A DNA stretch of 5,619 nucleotides from Oscillospiraceae bacterium. GTDB lineage: Bacteria; Bacillota; Clostridia; Oscillospirales; Ruminococcaceae. Made by a program: the position numbers and the translations under genes. Positions 1 to 5,619 of the stretch are shown here, piece after piece; positions within the stretch are counted from its first letter, which is position 1, and each line of letters opens with the position of its first letter. The stretch spans positions 1 to 5,619 of the forward strand of contig JAGAEK010000085.1 in the NCBI GenBank assembly GCA_017828835.1, given 5' to 3'. Below the pieces are notes generated by a model. That model had not been told where the DNA came from. It saw only the letters and a program-made list of their open reading frames with translations, and searched no databases.

Positions 1-249
1 CGTATTGAAGATGAGATCGCGTTTACTGAAAGGATCGCAGAGGGGAAGGCTTATCTGACCGCGGACTGCGTACTTGAAATAAACAAAGAAGAAGCGGAGA
101 AAATACTGAGTTATGGCGGAACGTATTTAAAAATAACGGAGCCGAGCCGTGAGCAAATAAAAAAGTGGGCTGAAAACGTATATAAGACTTACGGCGACGG
201 CTATTTTGAAAGCGAAAGATACGTCGGAACGGGAGAGAAAAACGAATAA
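1..249 (+). CDS. C-terminal fragment of an unrecognised protein
   Basis: Frame 1 is open from the first base to a TAA at 247-249, giving the last 82 residues of a protein that starts upstream of the window. The fragment is highly charged (many Glu and Lys), begins RIEDEIAFTERIAEG, and contains the stretch TEPSREQIKKWAENVYKTYG, which looks like an amphipathic helix. It has no obvious membrane segment and no cysteine motif; there is one Cys in the fragment. I do not recognise the family. The helical tail vaguely recalls the C-terminus of periplasmic solute-binding proteins, but this is too weak to use. Codon usage (ATA, GGA, GAA rich) matches the downstream genes, so it is probably native. Its stop codon overlaps the A/T palindrome that precedes the infC promoter. 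Confidence 0.6.
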   Translation, partial: RIEDEIAFTERIAEGKAYLTADCVLEINKEEAEKILSYGGTYLKITEPSREQIKKWAENVYKTYGDGYFESERYVGTGEKNE

Positions 250-268
250 TAAAAAAATATTTTTTTAT
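249..268. repeat. Perfect A/T palindrome, probable UP element
   Basis: A perfect inverted repeat made only of A and T (AT, seven A, T, then its mirror) starts at the last base of the upstream stop codon and ends 4 bp before the -35 box. Relative to the predicted start near 308 it covers about -40 to -60, exactly where an alpha-CTD-binding UP element would lie, which suits a ribosomal-protein promoter. Its A-tract followed by T-tract could also act as a weak terminator for the upstream gene. Both roles are inferred from position and composition. Confidence 0.5.
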
Positions 269-272
269 ACTA

Positions 273-301
273 TTGACAGCGGTGAAAAGTTGTGATATAA
301 T
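273..301 (+). promoter_or_regulatory. Consensus sigma-A promoter of the infC operon
   Basis: A perfect -35 hexamer TTGACA (273-278) is followed by a 17-bp spacer and a perfect -10 hexamer TATAAT (296-301). A TG at 293-294 one base before the hexamer makes it an extended -10. Transcription should begin around 307-310. Both hexamers match consensus at optimal spacing, so this should be a very strong housekeeping promoter, which fits a leader whose output is limited afterwards by attenuation. Confidence 0.92.
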
Positions 302-307
302 CACCTA

Positions 308-455
308 AAACAAAGCGGAACGCATCCGTTCTCACCTTGCGGCGCACGATTTTTAAAGCCGACAGGGTCAATATTCGAAAGTCGAGACCGCAGAGGCGGT
401 TCGTATTCTGAGATTATTGTGCACGGATGAAAGTCCGTGCATAATTTGTTATTTT
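308..455 (+). ncRNA. infC operon leader, L20-leader-like attenuator RNA
   Basis: The transcript between promoter and infC is about 170 nt, non-coding and rich in potential stems: GAACG/CGTTC (318-322 with 327-331, loop CATC), CGAC/GTCG (360-363 with 381-384), ACCGC/GCGGT (387-391 with 396-400, loop AGAG), then an intrinsic terminator at 416-455. In Firmicutes such as Bacillus subtilis the infC-rpmI-rplT leader is known to bind ribosomal protein L20, which promotes premature termination when L20 is in excess of rRNA. The position, the downstream genes and the terminator all match that arrangement. Assignment to the L20 leader family is from context and general appearance; a covariance-model search was not possible. 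The stems listed are read by eye and some compete with one another (for example GGTC at 366-369 can pair with GACC at 386-389). Confidence 0.72.
416..455 (+). terminator. Leader attenuator (intrinsic terminator)
   Basis: A 12-bp stem joins 416-427 to 434-445, with one G-U pair (419 with 442) and a six-base loop TGAAAG. Its core is TGCACGGA pairing with TCCGTGCA. It is followed by a T-rich run interrupted by G and A up to 455. It sits about 30 nt before the infC start, downstream of the promoter and within the leader, so it should decide whether polymerase enters the operon. Confidence 0.85.
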
Positions 456-473
456 GAAAACTTAACGGGTTTT

Positions 474-478
474 GGAGG
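474..478 (+). promoter_or_regulatory. infC Shine-Dalgarno site (decides the start)
   Basis: GGAGG lies 6 nt before the ATT at 485 and 9 nt before the ATC at 488. It is 24 nt before the first conventional start codon in frame (TTG at 503), which is too far for initiation there. The site therefore points to a non-AUG start, with ATT the better candidate. An AAAAC/GTTTT hairpin (457-461 with 469-473) can form directly upstream of it. Confidence 0.85.
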
Positions 479-484
479 TGTTTA

Positions 485-1006
485 ATTATCGTCAGCAATG
501 AATTGCAAATCAACGAGGAGATCAGAGATAAGGAAGTCAGGGTCATCGACACTGACGGGAGTCAGCTCGGAATAATGTCGGCCCGCGATGCCCAAAAGGC
601 CGCTTACGCGAAAGATCTTGACCTTGTTAAGATAGCTCCTCAGGCGGTCCCGCCGGTTTGTCGTATCATGGATTACGGTAAATATCGTTTCGAGCAAGCA
701 AAACGCGAAAAAGAAGCAAAGAAAAACCAGAAGGTTATCGACATCAAAGAAGTCAGGCTTTCCATTAGCATCGATACTAACGATTTCAATACGAAAGTCA
801 ATCATGCGAAGGAATTTCTGAAAGACGGAGATAAGGTCAAGGTAACTTTGAAGTTTCGCGGGAGAGAGATGGCGCGGCCTGAAATGGGAAGCGTCATAAT
901 GAATCGGTTTGCCGAAGCTTGCGCCGAATACGGAAACGTGGACAAGGAACCGAAAATCGAAGGACGCAGTATGACGATGATGATAACGGCGAAACCCGCC
1001 AAGTAA
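485..1006 (+). CDS. infC: Translation initiation factor IF3
   Basis: IF3 binds the 30S subunit, keeps 50S from joining too early, and checks the start codon and initiator tRNA. From the ATT at 485 the product is 173 residues, beginning MIVSNELQINEEIRDKEVRV, the usual length and N-terminus for Firmicute IF3. The N-domain contains the signature CRIMDYGKYRFE at about 59-70. A charged linker (REKEAKKNQK) follows at about 74-83, then the C-domain with KEVRLS, DFNTK and the KFRGRE segment at about 123-128. The first ordinary start codon in frame (TTG at 503) would cut off six conserved residues and is badly placed relative to GGAGG at 474-478. AUU starts are well known for infC and allow IF3 to repress its own translation. 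Expression is also expected to depend on the leader attenuator. Tandem stops TAA TAG end the gene 17 nt before rpmI. Confidence 0.97.
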   Translation: MIVSNELQINEEIRDKEVRVIDTDGSQLGIMSARDAQKAAYAKDLDLVKIAPQAVPPVCRIMDYGKYRFEQAKREKEAKKNQKVIDIKEVRLSISIDTNDFNTKVNHAKEFLKDGDKVKVTLKFRGREMARPEMGSVIMNRFAEACAEYGNVDKEPKIEGRSMTMMITAKPAK

Positions 1007-1023
1007 TAGAAGGAGGAACTAAG

Positions 1024-1221
1024 ATGCCTAAGATCAAAACACATACCGGAGCGAAAAAGCGTTTCAGAATCAACAAGAACGGACTTATCAAACGTGCACA
1101 TGCTTATAAGTCCCACATACTTACAAAGAAGAACACCAAGCGCAAGAGAGGACTTCGTAAAGCCACATACGCTGACAAAACCAACGTTATGGCGATAAAG
1201 GCGCTTTTGCCGACAAAATAA
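1024..1221 (+). CDS. rpmI: 50S ribosomal protein L35 (bL35)
   Basis: This is a very basic 65-residue protein of the large ribosomal subunit, exactly the normal length for bL35. It begins MPKIKTHTGAKKRF and carries the family's Lys/Arg-rich core, including the run THTGAKKRFR at about 7-16 and TKRKRGLRK at about 39-47. The ATG at 1024 is preceded by AGGAGG (1011-1016) at 7 nt spacing, a near-ideal ribosome-binding site. The reading frame stays open upstream to 919, but that part overlaps infC, lacks ribosomal-protein character and has no suitable start. The gene lies between infC and rplT, as in most bacteria, and should be co-transcribed from the leader promoter. Confidence 0.98.
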   Translation: MPKIKTHTGAKKRFRINKNGLIKRAHAYKSHILTKKNTKRKRGLRKATYADKTNVMAIKALLPTK

Positions 1222-1232
1222 AAAAAGTGACC

Positions 1233-1248
1233 GGCGTAGAAAAACGCC
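1233..1248 (+). promoter_or_regulatory. Small hairpin in the rpmI-rplT spacer
   Basis: GGCGT (1233-1237) can pair with ACGCC (1244-1248) around a six-base AGAAAA loop. It is 6 nt upstream of the rplT Shine-Dalgarno GGAGG (1255-1259), leaves that site free, and has no T-run after it, so it is not a terminator. It might influence mRNA stability or rplT translation; no function is demonstrated. Confidence 0.4.
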
Positions 1249-1268
1249 CATAATGGAGGTAAGTAAAA

Positions 1269-1622
1269 ATGGCTCATATAAAACGCGGTATGATGACGCA
1301 CAAAAGAAGAAAGAAAGTTCTCAGATTAGCGAAAGGATATTTCGGAAGCAAGAGCAAGCTTTTCAAGACTGCTAAGCAGGCGGTTATGAAATCCGGAAGA
1401 TATGCGTTTGCCGGAAGAAAGATGAAAAAGCGTGATTTCAGAAAGCTCTGGATCACGAGAATATCCGCCGGATGCCGTATGAACGGAACGAATTATTCGA
1501 CGTTTATGAACGGACTTAAAAAAGCTGGAATTACGTTAAATCGTAAGATGCTTTCTGAAATAGCAATAAACGATGCCGCCGCTTTCACAGCGTTGGTAGA
1601 GCAGGCAAAGGCTGCTCTTTGA
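1269..1622 (+). CDS. rplT: 50S ribosomal protein L20 (bL20)
   Basis: L20 binds 23S rRNA early and is required for assembly of the 50S subunit; it also acts as the repressor of its own operon by binding leader RNA. The 117-residue product has the standard length. The basic, extended N-terminal part (HKRRKKVLRLAKGYFGSKSK, about 11-30) is typical, followed by RDFRKLWITRIS (about 56-67) and the globular C-domain with NGLKKAGITLNRKMLSEIA (about 86-104), which in well-studied homologues suffices for control. GGAGG at 1255-1259 lies 9 nt before the ATG. The gene is last in the infC operon and is followed by a hairpin terminator 9 nt after its stop. Its product is the expected ligand of the leader at 308-455. 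Confidence 0.98.
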   Translation: MAHIKRGMMTHKRRKKVLRLAKGYFGSKSKLFKTAKQAVMKSGRYAFAGRKMKKRDFRKLWITRISAGCRMNGTNYSTFMNGLKKAGITLNRKMLSEIAINDAAAFTALVEQAKAAL

Positions 1623-1631
1623 TCGAAAGAT

Positions 1632-1662
1632 TATCGCCCGGGTTAAACTCGGGCGATATTTT
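1632..1662 (+). terminator. Intrinsic terminator after rplT
   Basis: TATCGCCCG (1632-1640) pairs perfectly with CGGGCGATA (1650-1658). The stem can continue inward with a G-U pair, a G-C pair and an A-T pair, leaving a tiny loop. Only four T (1659-1662) follow the stem before a C, so termination is probably incomplete. It ends just 27 nt before the next gene, and read-through could feed the methyltransferase-dprA-topA group. Confidence 0.85.
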
Positions 1663-1689
1663 CAATTATCAGGAAAGGCGCGGATAAGG

Positions 1690-2478
1690 GTGAATGAAAA
1701 AATAACGAGCAGAGAAAATGAAAATATAAAAAAAGCGCGTCGGATAATGTCGGAAAAGAAATACAGAGAAGAGACGGGGAAATTTTTGACTGAAGGCGTA
1801 AGGCTTTGCGAAGAGGCGGGAAGAGCCGGAAGGGTCGACGAAGCTTATTTTACGGCTGAAGCGATCGAAAAATACGGGGAAAGACTCAGAAAAATACTTG
1901 AAACGGCGAATACCGTCAGAGAGGTTTCACAGGAAGTCATAGAAAAAATAAGCGATACGAAAAATCCGCAGGGGATAGTATGCGTTTGCAAAAAACTTGA
2001 CAACTGCGATTACCTTGATAAAATTAACAGTAACGGGAAATATATAGTAATGGCGGGAGTGTCGGACCCGGGCAACGCGGGAACCATTATAAGAACTGCG
2101 GACGCGCTCGGTGTCAGCGGAGTTATAATGACTGAAGATTGCGTCGATATATATTCTCCGAAAACGGTCAGGGCGACCATGGGAAGTATTTTTCATATTC
2201 CGATCGTACAGATCGGGGACGATGAAGAGCTTTTGAAGTTTTTGAAAAGATCGGGTATAAAAAGTTATGCGGCGACGCTATCGGACGACAGTTCGGATAT
2301 TTCAAAGGTAAAGTTTGAAAACGGAAGCGCGGTACTTATCGGAAACGAGGCAAACGGACTGTCGGGATTTTTATCTGAAAACAGCGATTTCAGAATAAAA
2401 ATAAATATGAAAGGCGAAGCGGAATCGCTCAATGCGGCGAGCGCTGCGGCGATCATAACATATTGCCTGATGAGATAG
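1690..2478 (+). CDS. TrmH/SpoU-family RNA 2'-O-methyltransferase
   Basis: This 262-residue protein belongs to the SPOUT (trefoil-knot) class, which transfers methyl from S-adenosylmethionine to a ribose 2'-OH in rRNA or tRNA. The N-terminal part (about 1-105) resembles the SpoU substrate-binding domain: SRENENIKKARRIMSEKKYR, then KFLTEGVRLCEEA. The catalytic domain shows all three SpoU motifs: motif 1 DPGNAGTIIRTADALG at 126-141 (Asn129 and Arg135, the conserved catalytic Arg), motif 2 IGNEANGL at 217-224, and motif 3 MKGEAESLNAASAAAI at 240-255, which forms the knot and binds the cofactor. The most likely target is 23S rRNA (RlmB-like), but the substrate cannot be fixed from sequence, so no symbol is given. 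The start is a GTG; AGGAAAGG at 1671-1678 is a plausible but slightly distant ribosome-binding site, and an ATG at 1694 is out of frame. dprA follows after 16 nt. Confidence 0.93.
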   Translation: MNEKITSRENENIKKARRIMSEKKYREETGKFLTEGVRLCEEAGRAGRVDEAYFTAEAIEKYGERLRKILETANTVREVSQEVIEKISDTKNPQGIVCVCKKLDNCDYLDKINSNGKYIVMAGVSDPGNAGTIIRTADALGVSGVIMTEDCVDIYSPKTVRATMGSIFHIPIVQIGDDEELLKFLKRSGIKSYAATLSDDSSDISKVKFENGSAVLIGNEANGLSGFLSENSDFRIKINMKGEAESLNAASAAAIITYCLMR

Positions 2479-2494
2479 AGAGGGTGAAAAAAGC

Positions 2495-3682
2495 GTGAAA
2501 TGTCCCGTTGAATATTGGGTTTGGCTGAGCCTGGCGTTCGGACCCGGAGCAAAATACGACGGAGCGCTTGATAAATTCGGAGATCCGAGAAGTTTATATG
2601 ATTCGGGAGAAGAGGGCTTTTTGTCGATACCGAAAATAAGAAGCGATATGGCGAAGAGACTTTCGGCTGTAACTTTAGGAGACGCCTACCGCGTTATTGA
2701 ACAGGTGGAAAAGCTCGGAGGAAAAATAATCACGTTCGAAAGTGAAGAGTATCCGGCGAGGCTGAAAAATATTTACGCTTTTCCGATAGTTTTATACGTC
2801 AAAGGCGAACTTCCCGATATAGAGGAAAATTTGTGCATCGGTATGGTCGGGACGAGAAAATGTTCGCGTTACGGAATAAACGCGGCGGTCAAAATAGGCG
2901 GAGAACTTGCGGCAAACGGAGCCGTTATAGTCAGCGGGCTTGCCGAAGGGATAGACAGTGCAGCTCATTCCGCGGCAATAACCGCCGGAGGTAAGACGAT
3001 AGCGGTCATGGCGACAGGAATCGACAGAGTTTACCCGAAATTCAACAAGGGACTGATGGAGAAAATAATCGAAAACGGCGCGGTCATAACGGATTATCCG
3101 CCGAATACCGAAGTGAACGGAAAGAATTTCCCGGTAAGGAACAGACTTATAGCGGGGATATCGTCCGGAGTCATAATGGTGGAAGGGAGCCGGAGAAGCG
3201 GGGCGCTTATCACGGCAAACCACGCGATAGAGCAGGGGAAAGACGTTTTTGCGGTACCGGGCAATATATTCAGAGAAAATCTGGAAGGAAACAACGCGCT
3301 TTTAAAACAGGGCGCTATACCGGTAACCTGCGCGGAAGACGTTTTCAACGAATATGAATATAAATATATCGAAAAGATCAGAATGGAAAAAGTAAAGCTC
3401 GAGCCGAGAGCGGTCTCGTCAAAGAAAAGCGAGGACACCGGATCGAAAAGCGGTGCGGAGCAGCTTTTTGAAAATAAAAATACCGTGAAAAAAGAGTTGA
3501 ACGACGGAGCGAGCGAAGAAGCGAAAGCGGTCTATGAAAAGATCGGTAACGAACCGATAACTGCGGAGGATATTTCAGCGGCTGTCGGATTGCCGTTCGG
3601 AACGGTAGCGGCGGCGCTGACCGAGCTTGAGATCTACGGAGTGATAAAATCGCTGCCGGGAAATAATTTTTGTATAAACTAA
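2495..3682 (+). CDS. dprA: DNA-processing protein DprA (Smf)
   Basis: DprA binds incoming or recombinogenic single-stranded DNA in the cytoplasm and loads RecA on it; it is needed for natural transformation. The 395-residue product has the expected parts in order. A helical N-terminal SAM/HhH-like domain covers about 5-60 (YWVWLSLAFGPG). The Rossmann-like DprA core spans about 85-285 with VGTRKCSRYG (118-127), SGLAEGIDSAAH (147-158), FPVRNRLIAGIS (212-223), GSRRSGALITANHA (231-244) and PGN...GNNALLKQGA (255-274). A polar, low-complexity linker (about 290-335) leads to a C-terminal winged-helix domain (about 338-393). The GTG start is chosen because the family N-terminus begins there and GAGAGGG lies about 10 nt upstream. 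The gene sits 16 nt after the methyltransferase and 24 nt before topA; the dprA-topA order is common in Firmicutes. The presence of dprA alone does not show that the organism is competent. Confidence 0.97.
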   Translation: MKCPVEYWVWLSLAFGPGAKYDGALDKFGDPRSLYDSGEEGFLSIPKIRSDMAKRLSAVTLGDAYRVIEQVEKLGGKIITFESEEYPARLKNIYAFPIVLYVKGELPDIEENLCIGMVGTRKCSRYGINAAVKIGGELAANGAVIVSGLAEGIDSAAHSAAITAGGKTIAVMATGIDRVYPKFNKGLMEKIIENGAVITDYPPNTEVNGKNFPVRNRLIAGISSGVIMVEGSRRSGALITANHAIEQGKDVFAVPGNIFRENLEGNNALLKQGAIPVTCAEDVFNEYEYKYIEKIRMEKVKLEPRAVSSKKSEDTGSKSGAEQLFENKNTVKKELNDGASEEAKAVYEKIGNEPITAEDISAAVGLPFGTVAAALTELEIYGVIKSLPGNNFCIN

Positions 3683-3706
3683 GAGCCGAAAGGATAGGAA
3701 AAACAG

Positions 3707-5619
3707 ATGTCTGATTTAGTTATAGTCGAGTCGCCGGCGAAGGCGAAAACAATAAAAAAATATCTCGGATCGGGGTATGACGTGATCGCGTCCATGGGAC
3801 ATATACGCGATTTGCCGAAAAGCAAACTCGGCGTTGATATTGAAAACGGATTTTCGCCGGATTACTCGATACTTGACGGTAAAAAGAAGCTTGCGAACGA
3901 ACTGAAAGAGAAGGCGAAAAACAGCGGAAAAGTATATCTTGCGACCGACCCTGACCGTGAGGGAGAGGCGATTTCCTGGCATCTTGCGTATCTTTTGGGA
4001 CTTGATCTGGACGCAACGGACAGAGTAACCTTCAATGAAATCACAAAAAGCGGCGTAGCGGTCGGAATGAAGAATCCGAGAAAGATAGATATGGATCTTG
4101 TGAACGCTCAACAGGCGAGAAGGATCATGGACAGGATAGTCGGATATAAGCTCAGTCCGTTTTTATGGAAAAAAGTCAGAAGAGGACTTTCCGCGGGAAG
4201 AGTACAGTCGGTCGCCGTCAAGATCATAACCGACAGAGAAAACGAGATAAGAAAATTCAAACCGACGGAATACTGGAATATCGAAGCCGAATTGAAAGCG
4301 CCTTCATCAAAGAAGACGTTTACTGCAAAGTTTTACGGCAAAAACGGTAAAAAAATGCCGCTGAAGAACAAAGACGATGCGGATAAGATACTGAAAGAAC
4401 TTGAAAACGCCGAATACAAAGTCGGAGAAGTCAAGAAATCTGTGAGAAAGAAGAGCCCCGCGCCTCCGTTCACTACCTCGACGTTACAGCAGGAAGCGTC
4501 GAGGAAATTGGGATTTCAGGCAAAGCGTACGATGAAAGCCGCGCAGGAACTTTACGAAGGCGTCGAACTGCCGAAGATCGGAGCGGTGGGACTTATAACG
4601 TATATGAGGACCGACTCTCTGAGAGTGTCTCAGGAGGCGGCAAGCGCCGGCGATTCTTACGTAAGAGCGCATTACGGAGAAAAATATCTTCCTTCGTCGC
4701 CGAGATATTACAAGGCAAAGAACGGAGCGCAGGATGCCCACGAAGCGATAAGACCTACAATGCCGGAACTGACGCCGTCGGAAGTAAAAGAATCGTTGAC
4801 TTCGGAACAGTATAAACTGTATAAACTGATTTGGGAGAGATTTATAGCGAGCAGAATGTCGGATGAGCTGCTGGATACCGTCGCGGCGGATATTTTTGCC
4901 GGCGATAACGTGTTAAAAGTGATCGGGAGTTCTGTCAAGTTTGATGGCTTTACAGCGCTTTACGAAGAAAGCGTAGATGCGGCAGAGGAAGAAAAAATCG
5001 CGAAATTACCTGAAATAGCTGCCGGAGACCTGCTTGAGCTGAAAAATCTGACGAGCGAGCAAAAGTTCACGCAGCCGCCCGTGAGATATACCGAAGCGGC
5101 GCTTATAAAAGCTCTTGAAGAGAACGGTATAGGACGTCCGAGCACTTATGCGTCGATAATAACGACCATATTGCAGCGCGAATACGTTGAGCGGGAAGGG
5201 AAGCTCTTGAAGCCGACGCAGCTCGGAGAGATAATAAACAAACTGTTGGAAGAGCGTTTCAACGATATAGTCGACGTGGATTTTACTGCGAATATGGAGA
5301 AAAGATTGGACGCGGTCGAAGAAGGAAAAAGCGATTGGGTGGAGACTCTTTCGGATTTCTACGGTCCGTTCGTGAAATCTCTTGAAAAAGCCGAAGAGGA
5401 TACCAGAGGAGTAAAATTCAAGGTGCCCGAAGAGGAAACAGAAGAAATATGCGAGCTTTGCGGCAGAAAGATGGTCATAAAAACCGGAAGATTCGGAAAG
5501 TTTTTGGCTTGCCCGGGATTTCCGGAATGTAAAAATACGAAAAAGATAGTTAAAGACGCGGGCGGAGAATGTCCGATTTGCGGAGGCAAGATACTTGCGA
5601 AAAAGAGCAAGACGGGGAA
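3707..5619 (+). CDS. topA: DNA topoisomerase I, type IA (3' end cut by window)
   Basis: TopA relaxes negatively supercoiled DNA by cutting one strand through a 5'-phosphotyrosine link, using Mg2+. From the ATG at 3707 the frame is open to the window edge, 637 complete codons. The TOPRIM domain has VESPAKAKTIKKYL at about 7-20 (Glu8) and ATDPDREGEAISWH at 79-92 (Asp81, Asp83, Glu85). LSAGRVQSVA (161-170) and PPFTTSTLQQEASRKLGF (253-270) are conserved core motifs. The active-site tyrosine is Tyr299 in LITYMRTDS, supported by DAHEAIRPT at 343-351 and NGIGRPSTYASII at 473-485. The tail carries a complete zinc ribbon (Cys582, Cys585, Cys602, Cys608) and the first two cysteines (622, 625) of another. 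The missing part is probably the rest of the zinc-ribbon tail. TAGGA at 3695-3699 is a suitable ribosome-binding site. The 24-nt gap from dprA suggests co-transcription. Confidence 0.98.
   Translation, partial: MSDLVIVESPAKAKTIKKYLGSGYDVIASMGHIRDLPKSKLGVDIENGFSPDYSILDGKKKLANELKEKAKNSGKVYLATDPDREGEAISWHLAYLLGLDLDATDRVTFNEITKSGVAVGMKNPRKIDMDLVNAQQARRIMDRIVGYKLSPFLWKKVRRGLSAGRVQSVAVKIITDRENEIRKFKPTEYWNIEAELKAPSSKKTFTAKFYGKNGKKMPLKNKDDADKILKELENAEYKVGEVKKSVRKKSPAPPFTTSTLQQEASRKLGFQAKRTMKAAQELYEGVELPKIGAVGLITYMRTDSLRVSQEAASAGDSYVRAHYGEKYLPSSPRYYKAKNGAQDAHEAIRPTMPELTPSEVKESLTSEQYKLYKLIWERFIASRMSDELLDTVAADIFAGDNVLKVIGSSVKFDGFTALYEESVDAAEEEKIAKLPEIAAGDLLELKNLTSEQKFTQPPVRYTEAALIKALEENGIGRPSTYASIITTILQREYVEREGKLLKPTQLGEIINKLLEERFNDIVDVDFTANMEKRLDAVEEGKSDWVETLSDFYGPFVKSLEKAEEDTRGVKFKVPEEETEEICELCGRKMVIKTGRFGKFLACPGFPECKNTKKIVKDAGGECPICGGKILAKKSKTG

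Noticed and set aside
503..505. TTG as the infC start codon
   Set aside because: It is 24 nt from the Shine-Dalgarno site, and it removes conserved residues that are encoded from 485.
301..805. Open reading frames on the minus strand across the leader and infC
   Set aside because: They run antisense to a structured leader and a certain gene, have no plausible ribosome-binding site, and their products are low-complexity (Ser, Leu, Phe rich), as expected from the reverse of purine-rich genes.
919..1023. Upstream in-frame extension of rpmI, giving a 100-residue product
   Set aside because: It overlaps the end of infC and does not resemble bL35. The ATG at 1024 has an ideal AGGAGG site and yields exactly the normal 65 residues.
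1643..1670. Possible promoter in the rplT-methyltransferase gap
   Set aside because: The only candidate elements (TTAAAC, then TTATCA) are poor matches and lie inside or right after the terminator stem. The gap is too short to support a confident call.
3716..5610. Several minus-strand open frames opposite topA
   Set aside because: TopA is continuous and fully conserved on the + strand throughout. The antisense frames have no recognisable domains and reflect its codon bias.
1..5619. A novel defence, mobile or RNA-guided system
   Set aside because: Six of the seven coding sequences belong to well-known housekeeping families in a familiar order. No direct-repeat array, transposon ends, tRNA, attachment site or unexplained long gap is visible.

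Overview
The window looks like a stretch of chromosome from a low-to-moderate GC Firmicute of the clostridial type (Clostridia/Eubacteriales). The reasons are the gene order infC-rpmI-rplT followed by a SpoU-type rRNA methyltransferase, dprA and topA, an infC leader that ends in an attenuator, strong GGAGG Shine-Dalgarno sites, and frequent AGA, ATA and GGA codons. This placement is an inference from content and order; no species can be named. All genes are on the + strand, and no gene looks frameshifted or foreign.

Layout: 1-249 is the 3' end of an unrecognised gene. From 249 to 484 lies an elaborate regulatory region: an A/T palindrome, a perfect-consensus extended -10 sigma-A promoter, and a structured leader of about 170 nt with an intrinsic terminator in front of infC (L20-leader-like). 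The translation-factor/ribosomal-protein operon follows: infC (485-1006, very probably starting at an AUU codon), rpmI (1024-1221) and rplT (1269-1622), closed by a hairpin terminator at 1632-1662. A second tightly spaced group then begins: a TrmH/SpoU-family RNA 2'-O-methyltransferase (1690-2478), dprA (2495-3682) and topA (3707 to beyond the window end; 637 codons present).

How the genes fit together: infC, rpmI and rplT supply initiation factor IF3 and two 50S proteins. In Firmicutes this operon is known to be controlled by L20 acting on the infC leader, and in bacteria generally the rare AUU start of infC lets IF3 limit its own synthesis. Both layers appear to be present here. The second group joins rRNA modification, single-stranded DNA handling for recombination and transformation (DprA), and removal of negative supercoils (TopA). 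The 16-24 nt gaps suggest co-transcription, perhaps fed by read-through of the rplT terminator, because no convincing separate promoter is visible.

I found no evidence of a previously undescribed system. The signals most worth a second look are the infC leader (attenuator, plus a candidate mutually exclusive pairing) and the non-canonical infC start. The partial gene at the left edge is the only coding sequence I could not assign.
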